Below, piece by piece: positions 1 to 6,320 of a DNA stretch of 11,757 nucleotides. Positions within the stretch are counted from its first letter, which is position 1. Each line of letters begins with the position of its first letter. The translations under genes were made by a program, and so were the position numbers. The notes under the pieces were generated by a model that worked only from the letters and a program-made list of their open reading frames with translations, was not told the origin of the DNA and searched no databases. This stretch comes from an uncultured Cyanobium sp. (GTDB taxonomy: Bacteria > Cyanobacteriota > Cyanobacteriia > PCC-6307 > Cyanobiaceae), in NCBI GenBank assembly GCA_937919075.1, contig CALFOF010000371.1, positions 1 to 11,757 on the forward strand, in the 5' to 3' direction.

Positions 1-54
1 CGCAGCGATCGGCGCGGCCGCAGCAAGGTTGGTAGCGCCCGCTGGGGTGATCAC
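1..54 (-). CDS. possible start of a third gene downstream of the ExbB-ExbD-like pair (partial)
   Basis: An open frame begins with GTG at base 54 on the minus strand and runs off the window at base 1 without a stop. It reads MITPAGATNLAAAAPIAA. The GTG overlaps the TGA of the ExbD-like gene in a GTGA tetranucleotide, the same junction that links the ExbB-like and ExbD-like genes just upstream, which is the main reason to believe it. Only 18 codons are visible, so no family can be named. A TonB-type protein or another envelope component would fit the position, but that is a guess. Confidence 0.35.
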   Translation of the reverse strand, partial: MITPAGATNLAAAAPIAA

Positions 55-404
55 AGCGGACCCGGCAAGCGATCCATCCACACCGGCTGAAGGCTGTGGC
101 GGCGCAGCCAGGCCAGGTCGCTGCTCACCTGGCTGCTGGAGCGGGCATCGGAGGGCAGAAAGCGCACACCGCCCTGGTTGGTGGTGGCGCGGAGCTGAGC
201 CATCAGGGCCGCTTCGTTGATTGCGGCGCCATCGAGGTACCAGCTGCCGCTGGCGGCCCGCACCAGAAACCAGGCGGGCTGAAGGCCCTGCGGCGCGGCG
301 GCATGATGACGCGGCTCCGGCTGGCGCAGGGCAACGGGCAAGGCCGCCACGGCGCTGAGGGCAATCAGGTGGAGACCAGTGATCGACAGGATGCGAAAGG
401 TCAC
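51..404 (-). CDS. ExbD/TolR-like membrane protein
   Basis: This 117-residue protein has one N-terminal membrane segment (about residues 5-26) and then a soluble, probably periplasmic domain. The pattern WYLDGAAINEAALMAQL, a short strand, 'SDARSSSQV' and a final helix-strand resembles the C-terminal domain of ExbD/TolR proteins, which partner ExbB/TolQ in proton-driven energy transfer across the envelope. The GTG start at 404 overlaps the stop of the ExbB-like gene (GTGA), which indicates translational coupling and explains why I start it here although the frame stays open further upstream. It is short for ExbD (usually about 130-150 residues). Its membrane segment lacks the conserved aspartate that forms part of the proton path, so it may not be a normal energy-coupling subunit. 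The family call rests on pattern and on the neighbour. Confidence 0.6.
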   Translation of the reverse strand: MTFRILSITGLHLIALSAVAALPVALRQPEPRHHAAAPQGLQPAWFLVRAASGSWYLDGAAINEAALMAQLRATTNQGGVRFLPSDARSSSQVSSDLAWLRRHSLQPVWMDRLPGPL

Positions 405-916
405 GGCGCTTCCACCACAGCGCGCAGGCAGGCCAGCTCCAGGCGGCTGCGCTGCCACTGCCGCAGGCCCTGATTGGTGCGCAGCAGCACGGCGGCAATC
501 AGGGCCACCACCAGGCCCAGCCAGGTGCTGACCAGCACCTGGCTGTAGCCCACCACACTGGCGTTGCTCGGCAGGGTGAGGTCGGGGCCGAGCGCGGCGA
601 GCACGCGCATCAGCCCGCTCACGGTGCCGATCAAACCCAGCAGGGGGCCGATCAAGGTGGCGGCTTCCAGCACCGGTTCTCCCTGAGCCATCCCCAGCTC
701 CAGCTGGGCGAGTTCGAGGCTTTCCCGTTGTTGGCGGCTGGCGCCAGCGGGCGTGGCCGCAAGGCTGTCGATCAAGAGGCGTTCCTGGCGGGTGGAGCTG
801 AGGCCCCAGCGCTGCCAGTAGCGCAGACGCTCCACACCGATCGCCAGCACCACGATCGAAAGCAGCAGCAGGGGAACCATCACCGGACCACCGGCACGCA
901 GCGCCGTGAAACCCAT
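401..916 (-). CDS. ExbB/TolQ/MotA-family proton channel protein
   Basis: This 171-residue protein has the three-membrane-segment layout of ExbB/TolQ: segments at about residues 12-28, 84-109 and 126-146, with a cytoplasmic loop between the first two. The second segment carries the family signature (IGPLLGLIGTVSGLM, residues 89-103) and the third carries STWLGLVVALIAAVL, where ExbB proteins have a conserved polar residue in a small-residue helix. The family uses proton flow to energise TonB-dependent uptake, Tol functions or motility. It is the first gene of a leftward operon, followed by the ExbD-like gene with a GTGA overlap. The ATG at 916 lies just before the hydrophobic segment. A short hairpin (933-947) sits upstream of the start. 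The substrate system served cannot be told from this window. Confidence 0.85.
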   Translation of the reverse strand: MGFTALRAGGPVMVPLLLLSIVVLAIGVERLRYWQRWGLSSTRQERLLIDSLAATPAGASRQQRESLELAQLELGMAQGEPVLEAATLIGPLLGLIGTVSGLMRVLAALGPDLTLPSNASVVGYSQVLVSTWLGLVVALIAAVLLRTNQGLRQWQRSRLELACLRAVVEAP

Positions 917-932
917 GCTGCCGCTCAGCTCT

Positions 933-947
933 CATTGCTTTGCAATG
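933..947 (-). promoter_or_regulatory. hairpin in the leader of the ExbB-like gene
   Basis: CATTGC and GCAATG form a perfect 6-bp stem around a 3-base loop. The hairpin ends 16 bases before the ATG of the ExbB-like gene, so in the mRNA it would sit just upstream of the ribosome-binding region. A role in translation or mRNA stability is possible but unproven. A 6-bp stem can arise by chance. Confidence 0.3.
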
Positions 948-972
948 GCGAAACTAGGGGGCCAGGTGGCCA

Positions 973-1003
973 GGACTTTGTCATCCGAGAACTTGACAAA
1001 TCC
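973..1003. promoter_or_regulatory. inverted repeat between the divergent exbB-like and cysK genes
   Basis: TTTGTCA (977-983) and TGACAAA (994-1000) form a perfect 7-bp inverted repeat with a 10-base spacer. The outer GGA (973-975) and TCC (1001-1003) extend it after a one-base bulge. The arms are about 17 bp apart centre to centre, suited to a dimeric regulator. The right arm overlaps the TTGACA hexamer proposed as the cysK -35. The regulator is unknown. Confidence 0.4.
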
Positions 1004-1022
1004 AGAAAAATCCCTCGCATCT
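993..1022 (+). promoter_or_regulatory. candidate sigma70-type promoter for cysK
   Basis: A perfect TTGACA -35 box lies at 993-998. The best -10 at normal spacing is weak: GCATCT at 1017-1022 with an 18-base spacer. Transcription would start about 115 bases before the cysK ATG. The weak -10 and the overlapping inverted repeat suggest regulated use, but no transcript data are available. Confidence 0.3.
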
Positions 1023-1146
1023 TTGGCGTGGGCCCTTGCTGCTCCTTGGCCTCGGCTGTTGTTCTTCAGGCAGGAGCACGGGCTGACAGCATGGAACCCA
1101 GGTGGCTGTGTTACTGCCAGGCTGTTCTGATGCCTCTGATGATCCG

Positions 1147-2133
<987 letters not shown>

Positions 2134-2139
2134 GCGGCG

Positions 2140-2165
2140 GGCAGGCGGCCTCTGCGGCCGTTGCC
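2140..2165 (+). terminator. weak hairpin just after cysK
   Basis: GGCA (2140-2143) pairs with TGCC (2162-2165), and CGGCC (2146-2150) pairs with GGCCG (2156-2160) around the loop TCTGC, with a small internal loop between. It begins seven bases after the cysK stop, where a terminator would be expected. There is no run of T after it, so it is a candidate only. Confidence 0.35.
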
Positions 2166-2201
2166 TCTGGCGTTGCGACAACCCTCAACGTGGCTGCTTG
2201 C

Positions 2202-2220
2202 TTGCGGTGCCCCACCGTGA
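2202..2220. other. second hairpin in the cysK-downstream intergenic stretch
   Basis: TTGCGGTG (2202-2209) and CACCGTGA (2213-2220) form an 8-pair stem, two of the pairs G-T, around the loop CCC. No T-run follows. It may be a backup terminator or an mRNA 3'-end structure. Apart from these two hairpins I see no gene or recognisable element between 2134 and 2360. Confidence 0.25.
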
Positions 2221-2360
2221 AGGGTGCTTGGCTCTGACTTGGCTGCCCCGACGCCCTTGCCAGCACAGCCAGTGGGCCCCCAAGCGTTCGTGCGTACGCC
2301 CGGATCCAGCGACGGTCCTGGCAGTGCTTTTCATCACGGCGCGGCTCGCGAGGGTGACAC

Positions 2361-2560
2361 ATGAGCACTTTCCTGCTGCCGATGGCCGTGCTGTTCGCCG
2401 CCAGCCACAGCTTCCTCACGCCGATCGGCTACCAGACCAACCTGATGGTGTTCGGACCCGGCCGCTACAGCTTCCTCGACATGACCCGCTCCGGGCTGAG
2501 CCTGACGGTCAGCCTTGCTTCGCGGTGCCCTGGCTGATCTGTCGCTATTTCTACATCTGA
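2361..2560 (+). pseudogene. 3' remnant of an SLC13-family anion (sulfate-type) permease
   Basis: The frame from the ATG at 2361 reads [20 protein letters not shown], then [20 protein letters not shown]. This is the characteristic C-terminal segment of SLC13/DASS-type permeases with TrkA-C domains, where 'S-x-x-PIGYQTN-MVYGPG-Y' precedes the last membrane helix. Intact members run to about 600 residues, so over 500 residues are missing. The match starts almost at the ATG, and nothing in 2134-2360 resembles the preceding helices. The end is also broken. After LSLTVSLA the frame stops early at GCPG-stop, but the other frame continues as [12 protein letters not shown] to a stop at 2558-2560. This fits loss of one base near 2518-2524. 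It is a relic of a permease that lay beside cysK; the substrate (sulfate) is inferred from relatives and context. Confidence 0.75.
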
Positions 2561-2592
2561 ACCCACACTGGAGGGCAGCAGCAAGGCTCACG

Positions 2593-3129
2593 GTGCACAG
2601 CAAGCTGAACGAACGTCTGCAGCGCTGGGGGTTCAGCTGGAGCGGCTGGCGTGACAACCGCCACGGTGAATGGTGGCTGGCGGCCCAGCTGCTGCTGATC
2701 GCCGCCCATCTGCTGCCTGCGATACCACCGCCAAGCCGCCTCGGCATCGACTGGCCGCTGCCATTGCAGCTGGTGGGCCTGGCCCTGTTGGCCGTGGGTC
2801 TGGTGCTGGCTTTGCAAGGATTTCTGAACCTGGGCGACAGCCTCAGCCCGCTGCCGGAACCGATGCCCGGGGCAGCCCTGGTGACGACAGGGGCCTACGG
2901 CCGCTGCCGCCATCCGCTGTATCAGGCCGTGCTGCTTTGCTCGCTGGGCATGGTGATCGCCCTGGGCAGCCTGCTGCACCTGTTGTTGCTGCTCGGCCTG
3001 GCCGCTGTGCTGGGCGGCAAGGCCAGGCGGGAAGAACGGGCCCTGTGCGCTGCCCATCCCGATTACCCCGCCTACCGGGAGCGCACGCCGGCGATCGTGC
3101 CCTCGTTGCCCTGGCTTGACTGGCGTTGA
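2593..3129 (+). CDS. isoprenylcysteine carboxyl methyltransferase/PEMT-family membrane methyltransferase
   Basis: This 178-residue membrane protein has hydrophobic segments at about residues 29-41, 56-76 and 113-140. The C-terminal half has the hallmark of the ICMT/phospholipid methyltransferase/NnrU-type superfamily: GAYGRCRHPLYQ (residues 100-111), and then, after a hydrophobic helix, REER (146-149) and [16 protein letters not shown], which together form the S-adenosylmethionine site in the family. The substrate is unknown; in bacteria such proteins act on lipids, quinone-like or other small molecules. The GTG at 2593 is the likely start, because the open frame before it overlaps the permease remnant and looks unrelated. 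No good ribosome-binding site is seen, so the start is uncertain. The last 58 bases overlap the 3' end of the convergent TSUP gene. Confidence 0.78.
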   Translation: MHSKLNERLQRWGFSWSGWRDNRHGEWWLAAQLLLIAAHLLPAIPPPSRLGIDWPLPLQLVGLALLAVGLVLALQGFLNLGDSLSPLPEPMPGAALVTTGAYGRCRHPLYQAVLLCSLGMVIALGSLLHLLLLLGLAAVLGGKARREERALCAAHPDYPAYRERTPAIVPSLPWLDWR

Positions 3130-3938
3130 AGCGTGGACAGGGAGGCGGGGCGGCCAGCGGCGCCGGCATGACGCTGGCTGGCGCTGAAGCCGGTGAGCAG
3201 GGCCGAGCCCACCAGCAGGGCGGCAAAGCCCTGGCGCAGGCGGCGGTCGGGCAGATGGGGGGCCAGCCGTTGGCCAAGCGCGGCGCCGACCAGGCCGCCG
3301 CTAATCAACGGCAGGGTGAAGGGCAGGCTGGCGGCCGGCCAATGACCGAGTGCCGCCAGGGCCACCAGGCTGTTGGCCGCAATCAGCACCAGGCTGGTGC
3401 CACTGGCCAGCTGCATCGGCAGGCCGGCGATCAGCACCAGAGCCGGTACCAGGGCAAAACCACCACCCACGCCGGCCACGCCGGTGAGCAAGCCCACCAC
3501 CAGCCCCTGGCCGGCCAGCAGGGCTGACGCCCGTTGTCCACTGCCGTTGTGGGGGCGGGCGCTCGCTTGGGTGCGGCGCAGCATCAGCCAGGCCGCCACC
3601 AGGGCAGCGAAGGCAAAGATCAGCAGCTGGGCCGGTTCACTCACCAGCCCCGCCTTCACCACGCGGCCACCGATCCAGCTGCCGGCCAGGGCCGGCAATC
3701 CCAGGATCAGGGCGGGCCCCACCGCCACCTGACGACGGCGCAGGTAGGGGCCGGCGTTGACCACGGCCAGCAGGGTCACCACCAGCAGCGACAACGGCAC
3801 CGCCTCACGGGTGGGCAGTGCGGCGCCCGATACCAGCAACGGCATCAGCAGGATGGATCCACCAGCGCCCAGCACGGCCAACAGAAAGCCGATCAACCCG
3901 CCACCGGCGGCGAGCAAGGCCAGCAGGGCAACGCTCAC
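3072..3938 (-). CDS. TSUP-family (TauE/SafE) sulfur-anion exporter
   Basis: This 288-residue membrane protein has about eight hydrophobic segments in two related halves. Each half opens with the glycine-rich motif of the family: [19 protein letters not shown] near the N-terminus, and [19 protein letters not shown] in the second half. TSUP proteins export or import sulfite, sulfoacetate, thiosulfate or related anions. As third gene of the persulfide dioxygenase operon, it most likely removes the sulfite or thiosulfate made by the enzymes before it; this is inference from context. I use the GTG at 3938, whose GTGA overlaps the rhodanese stop. An ATG at 3956 would give a 22-base overlap and six extra residues. 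The C-terminal 25 residues are polar and unlike a membrane helix, and this tail is encoded across the overlap with the convergent methyltransferase gene. Confidence 0.88.
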   Translation of the reverse strand: MSVALLALLAAGGGLIGFLLAVLGAGGSILLMPLLVSGAALPTREAVPLSLLVVTLLAVVNAGPYLRRRQVAVGPALILGLPALAGSWIGGRVVKAGLVSEPAQLLIFAFAALVAAWLMLRRTQASARPHNGSGQRASALLAGQGLVVGLLTGVAGVGGGFALVPALVLIAGLPMQLASGTSLVLIAANSLVALAALGHWPAASLPFTLPLISGGLVGAALGQRLAPHLPDRRLRQGFAALLVGSALLTGFSASQRHAGAAGRPASLSTLQRQSSQGNEGTIAGVRSR

Positions 3939-4462
3939 CCGTGCACACGGTTCCACGGCATTACCGCCAGCAGGCGGGCCATGCCGCAGAAGCCGCTGAT
4001 GCCGGCGAAGGTGAGGCCGGCCCCCACGAACCCGCTCAGCCAGATCCAGCCCGGCGCCGCCACCTGGCTGAGGATCACCCCCAGCAGCACCAGGCCGCCG
4101 GCCACGATCTGCACCTGGCGCATCAGTGGCAGGGGAGCACCCTTGCGGGCCTCCAGCGGCAGACCGGCCTGCTGCCAGGCGCTCACACCGCCCTGCAGGT
4201 CGGCGAGCGGTTCCGCATGGCCGCGCCGCAGCAACACGGACAACCCTTTCTCACTGCGGTTGCCGCTCTGACAGACGAGCGCCAGCGGGCCAGGCGGCAG
4301 CGCGGTGGAGTTGAGCCGTGCCAACGGGATGTTGCGGCTGCCGGGAATGTGGCCGCTGACGAATTCCACCGGTTCACGCACATCGATCACGGTGACCCGG
4401 CCCTGGCTGTGGTGCTCACTGAGCTCGTGGGCGCTCAGGCGTTTTGGAGTGACGGAAGACAT
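3935..4462 (-). CDS. membrane-anchored rhodanese, YgaP-like
   Basis: This 175-residue protein joins an N-terminal rhodanese domain (about residues 6-110) to a C-terminal two-helix membrane anchor of the DUF2892/YgaP type. The rhodanese has VIDVREPVEFVSGHIPGSRNIP and the active-site loop CQSGNRS with catalytic Cys64, so it should be a working sulfurtransferase. The anchor contains MRQVQIVAGGLVLLGVILSQ and the highly characteristic GFCGMARLLAVMPWNR, as in E. coli YgaP. It likely passes sulfane sulfur at the membrane, between the dioxygenase fusion upstream and the exporter downstream. The ATG at 4462 lies 25 bases after the stop of the dioxygenase gene; the open frame further upstream has no rhodanese homology. 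It is the second gene of the operon. Confidence 0.92.
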   Translation of the reverse strand: MSSVTPKRLSAHELSEHHSQGRVTVIDVREPVEFVSGHIPGSRNIPLARLNSTALPPGPLALVCQSGNRSEKGLSVLLRRGHAEPLADLQGGVSAWQQAGLPLEARKGAPLPLMRQVQIVAGGLVLLGVILSQVAAPGWIWLSGFVGAGLTFAGISGFCGMARLLAVMPWNRVHG

Positions 4463-4487
4463 GGTCGAAAGCGAAAAGAAGGGGGAT

Positions 4488-5708
4488 TCAGGCGTTGGTG
4501 CTGGGGAGCTGCACCATTGGCAGGCCGACGCCGTTCCAGGCGCGCAGGCCGCCACGCAGGTTGGCCACCTGGGTGAAGCCGGCCTTGAGCAGTTGCTGGG
4601 TGGCGAGGGCGGAGCGGGAACCGGAGTGGCAGACCACCACCACAGGCCGCTCGGCCGACAGCTCAGCGGCGCGCGCCGTCAGCTCTGGCAGCGGGATCAG
4701 CCGGCTGCCGGGGATGGAACCATCGGGGCCTGCGGCCTCCTCGGGGGAGCGCACGTCCAGGAGCTGAACGGCATCGAGGTGCTCGCCCACCCAGCTGGGG
4801 GGCAGCTCCGGCAGGCCCGCATAGCTGCGCTCAATTGGCGCCCAGTTCTGAGCGTTCAGCGGCGGTTGGCCGGTGCTGGCCGTGCTGGCGCGGGGCTTGC
4901 CGCAGCGCAGGTTCGCGGGCAGCGCCTCGGCGATGCGGTGGGGATGGGCCAGGTGCAGGTTCGCCATGTAGATCACGAAGTCGCGTTCGTTGGCGCCGCC
5001 GCCGAGCCGGCTGTTGTAGAGCCGCTCTTCCGCCACCGAGGTAACGCTGCGACCGGCGTAGTCGTGGCCGGGGTATAGCAGGCAGGTTTCAGGCAGGGAG
5101 AAGATCTGCTCGGCGATCGAATGAAACAGCGACTGGGCGTTGCCCTGCTGAAAATCACAGCGGCCGCAGCCCCGTACCAGCAGGGCGTCGCCGGTGAAGG
5201 CCATGCGCTCGTCGTCGAGCACGTAGGTGAGGCAGCCATCGGTGTGGCCGGGGGTGGCCCGCACCTCCAGGTGCCGCCCGCCGAAACCCACGGCATCGCC
5301 GTGGCGCAGTGTCAGGGTAACGTTCTCAGCGTTGACAACCTGCGCCAGGCCGATGGCGCATCCGGTGGCCTGCTGCATCAGCCAGCTGCCGGTGATGTGG
5401 TCGGCGTGGGCGTGGGTGTCGAGGCAGGCGACGAGGTTCACGCCCAGTTCGCGGACCAGGGAGAGATCCCGCTCGTGCTGCTCGTACACGCTGTCGATCA
5501 GCACCGCCTCTGCGCTGGAGACATCGGCCAGCAGGTAGGTGAAGGTGCCGGTGTCCGCGTCAAAGAGCTGGCGCATCAGCAGCGGCGCACCTCCGGCGGC
5601 TGCCGCCAGCAGCTGGGAGCCAGAGGAGGCCGTGGGTTCAGGCCCGGGGGAGGGGCGCGGCGTGGTCGCTGCTCCGGTGAGGGGGGAGGCAAGAGGAGCC
5701 ATGGACAT
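4488..5708 (-). CDS. persulfide dioxygenase-rhodanese fusion (ETHE1/Blh-like)
   Basis: The 406-residue protein joins an ETHE1-type metallo-beta-lactamase-fold dioxygenase (about residues 45-270) to a rhodanese domain (about 295-400). ETHE1 enzymes oxidise glutathione persulfide with O2 to sulfite and glutathione, using one iron bound by two His and one Asp. The matching residues are H99 in THAHADHITG, H155 in TPGHTDGC and D174 in TGDALLVRGCGRCDFQQGN, followed by YPGHDY. The rhodanese has LDVRSPEEAAG and the active loop CHSGSRS (Cys360), so the two halves can couple persulfide oxidation to sulfur transfer, as in known PRF and CstB-type fusions. The first 44 residues are low-complexity, and M45 could be an alternative start. 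I keep the ATG at 5708 because a promoter and dyad lie just before it. It is the first gene of the leftward operon. Confidence 0.93.
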   Translation of the reverse strand: MSMAPLASPLTGAATTPRPSPGPEPTASSGSQLLAAAAGGAPLLMRQLFDADTGTFTYLLADVSSAEAVLIDSVYEQHERDLSLVRELGVNLVACLDTHAHADHITGSWLMQQATGCAIGLAQVVNAENVTLTLRHGDAVGFGGRHLEVRATPGHTDGCLTYVLDDERMAFTGDALLVRGCGRCDFQQGNAQSLFHSIAEQIFSLPETCLLYPGHDYAGRSVTSVAEERLYNSRLGGGANERDFVIYMANLHLAHPHRIAEALPANLRCGKPRASTASTGQPPLNAQNWAPIERSYAGLPELPPSWVGEHLDAVQLLDVRSPEEAAGPDGSIPGSRLIPLPELTARAAELSAERPVVVVCHSGSRSALATQQLLKAGFTQVANLRGGLRAWNGVGLPMVQLPSTNA

Positions 5709-5722
5709 CGGGGACCGCTTCT

Positions 5723-5746
5723 AGGCTGCTATGACCATAGCCGCAT
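5723..5746. promoter_or_regulatory. operator-like dyad on the promoter of the persulfide dioxygenase operon
   Basis: GCTATG (5728-5733) and CATAGC (5736-5741) form a perfect 6-bp inverted repeat around a two-base spacer, with further matching pairs outside it to 5723 and 5746. It covers the proposed -10 of the dioxygenase promoter. ArsR-family repressors bind dyads of this size over promoters, so this is the most likely site for the divergently encoded regulator. Binding has not been shown. Confidence 0.5.
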
Positions 5747-5762
5747 ATCCCGGAACTTACAA
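5734..5762 (-). promoter_or_regulatory. candidate promoter of the persulfide dioxygenase operon
   Basis: On the minus strand TTGTAA (bases 5762-5757) and TATGGT (5739-5734) form -35 and -10 boxes with an ideal 17-base spacer, each matching the sigma70 consensus at four of six positions. Transcription would start about 20 bases before the ATG at 5708. The -10 lies inside the GCTATG/CATAGC dyad. Confidence 0.45.
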
Positions 5763-5905
5763 CCCAAAACTTGCAACAAATTCTTTCTGGCGGCTGGATT
5801 TCCCGGTTTTGGTACGGTCCTCCCCTGCGATGAAAAGGTTCTGGTCCCAAACCAAAATGCTTAGTCTCACGGCATGATGGTCCGCATTGCTAGGTGTTTT
5901 GCGTA

Positions 5906-6250
5906 ATGGGCGCTGCGTCCGATGGGCTCATTCCAACCCCACAGCTTCTGGAAGAACTCAGCCAGTTCTTCCGTTTGCTGAGCGAGCCGGCGCGGCTGCA
6001 ATTGCTCTGTCTCTTGAAGACGGGCCCTCAGGATGTGGCCTCCCTGATTGGCTCCACTGGCTTCAGTCAATCCCATATCAGTCGCCAGCTCAGCCAGCTG
6101 CAACGGGCGGGATTGGTGCGTTGCGAACGCGAGGGCACCCGCTTGATTTACACCGCCGATGAGCCACTGGTGAACGATCTCTGTGTGCTGGTGATGGGCC
6201 GCCTGCGGGAACGCCTCGAGCAGCAACTCGAGCACCTGCAGGCCGCCTGA
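5906..6250 (+). CDS. ArsR-family winged-helix repressor, likely regulator of the persulfide operon
   Basis: The 114-residue protein is a compact ArsR/SmtB-type winged helix. FFRLLSEPARLQLLCLL (helices 1-2) precedes the recognition helix region GFSQSHISRQLSQLQRAGLV, then the wing REGTRLIYTAD and a C-terminal dimer helix. I choose the ATG at 5906 because AGGTG at 5892-5896 gives a Shine-Dalgarno at normal spacing; a GTG at 5894 is part of that site. With this start the cysteines are C35 (helix 2, in LLCLL), C73 and C93 (last helix). BigR and SqrR, which sense persulfides and control ETHE1-type operons, use a cysteine in the same helix-2 position, paired with one near the end of the last helix. 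Here C93 falls about two helical turns earlier, so sensing by disulfide or polysulfide bridging is plausible but unproven. Divergent placement supports control of the operon. Confidence 0.88.
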   Translation: MGAASDGLIPTPQLLEELSQFFRLLSEPARLQLLCLLKTGPQDVASLIGSTGFSQSHISRQLSQLQRAGLVRCEREGTRLIYTADEPLVNDLCVLVMGRLRERLEQQLEHLQAA

Positions 6251-6255
6251 TTCCA

Positions 6256-6320
6256 CCCTTCAGATCAACTGCTCAGATCAACCCTTCAGATCAACCCTTC
6301 AGATCAACCCTTCAGATCAA
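6256..6320. repeat. five tandem 13-bp repeats between arsR and hemN 3' ends
   Basis: The unit CCCTTCAGATCAA occurs at 6256, 6282, 6295 and 6308 exactly, with one variant copy (CTGCTCAGATCAA) at 6269. The five units are head to tail with no gaps. Each carries one GATC. The last copy runs into hemN and supplies its stop codon (TGA on the minus strand). The repeats fill the space between two convergent genes. Slippage-prone length variation between strains is expected. I see no hairpin in the unit, so it is not an obvious terminator. Confidence 0.95.

Noticed and set aside
405..935. N-terminal extension of the ExbD-like frame to 935
   Set aside because: The extension overlaps the ExbB-like gene in another frame and is Arg/Pro/Ala-rich; the GTG at 404 with the GTGA junction is the sensible start.
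3534..4271. Plus-strand open frame of 245 codons opposite the TSUP and rhodanese genes
   Set aside because: The translation is Gln/His/Ala-rich without hydrophobic pattern, and both minus-strand genes have clear family signatures.
5894..5905. GTG at 5894 as the arsR start
   Set aside because: The GTG belongs to the AGGTG ribosome-binding site that is correctly spaced for the ATG at 5906.
6256..6320. Tandem repeats as a CRISPR array
   Set aside because: The units are 13 bp, contiguous and without spacers, and no cas genes are nearby.
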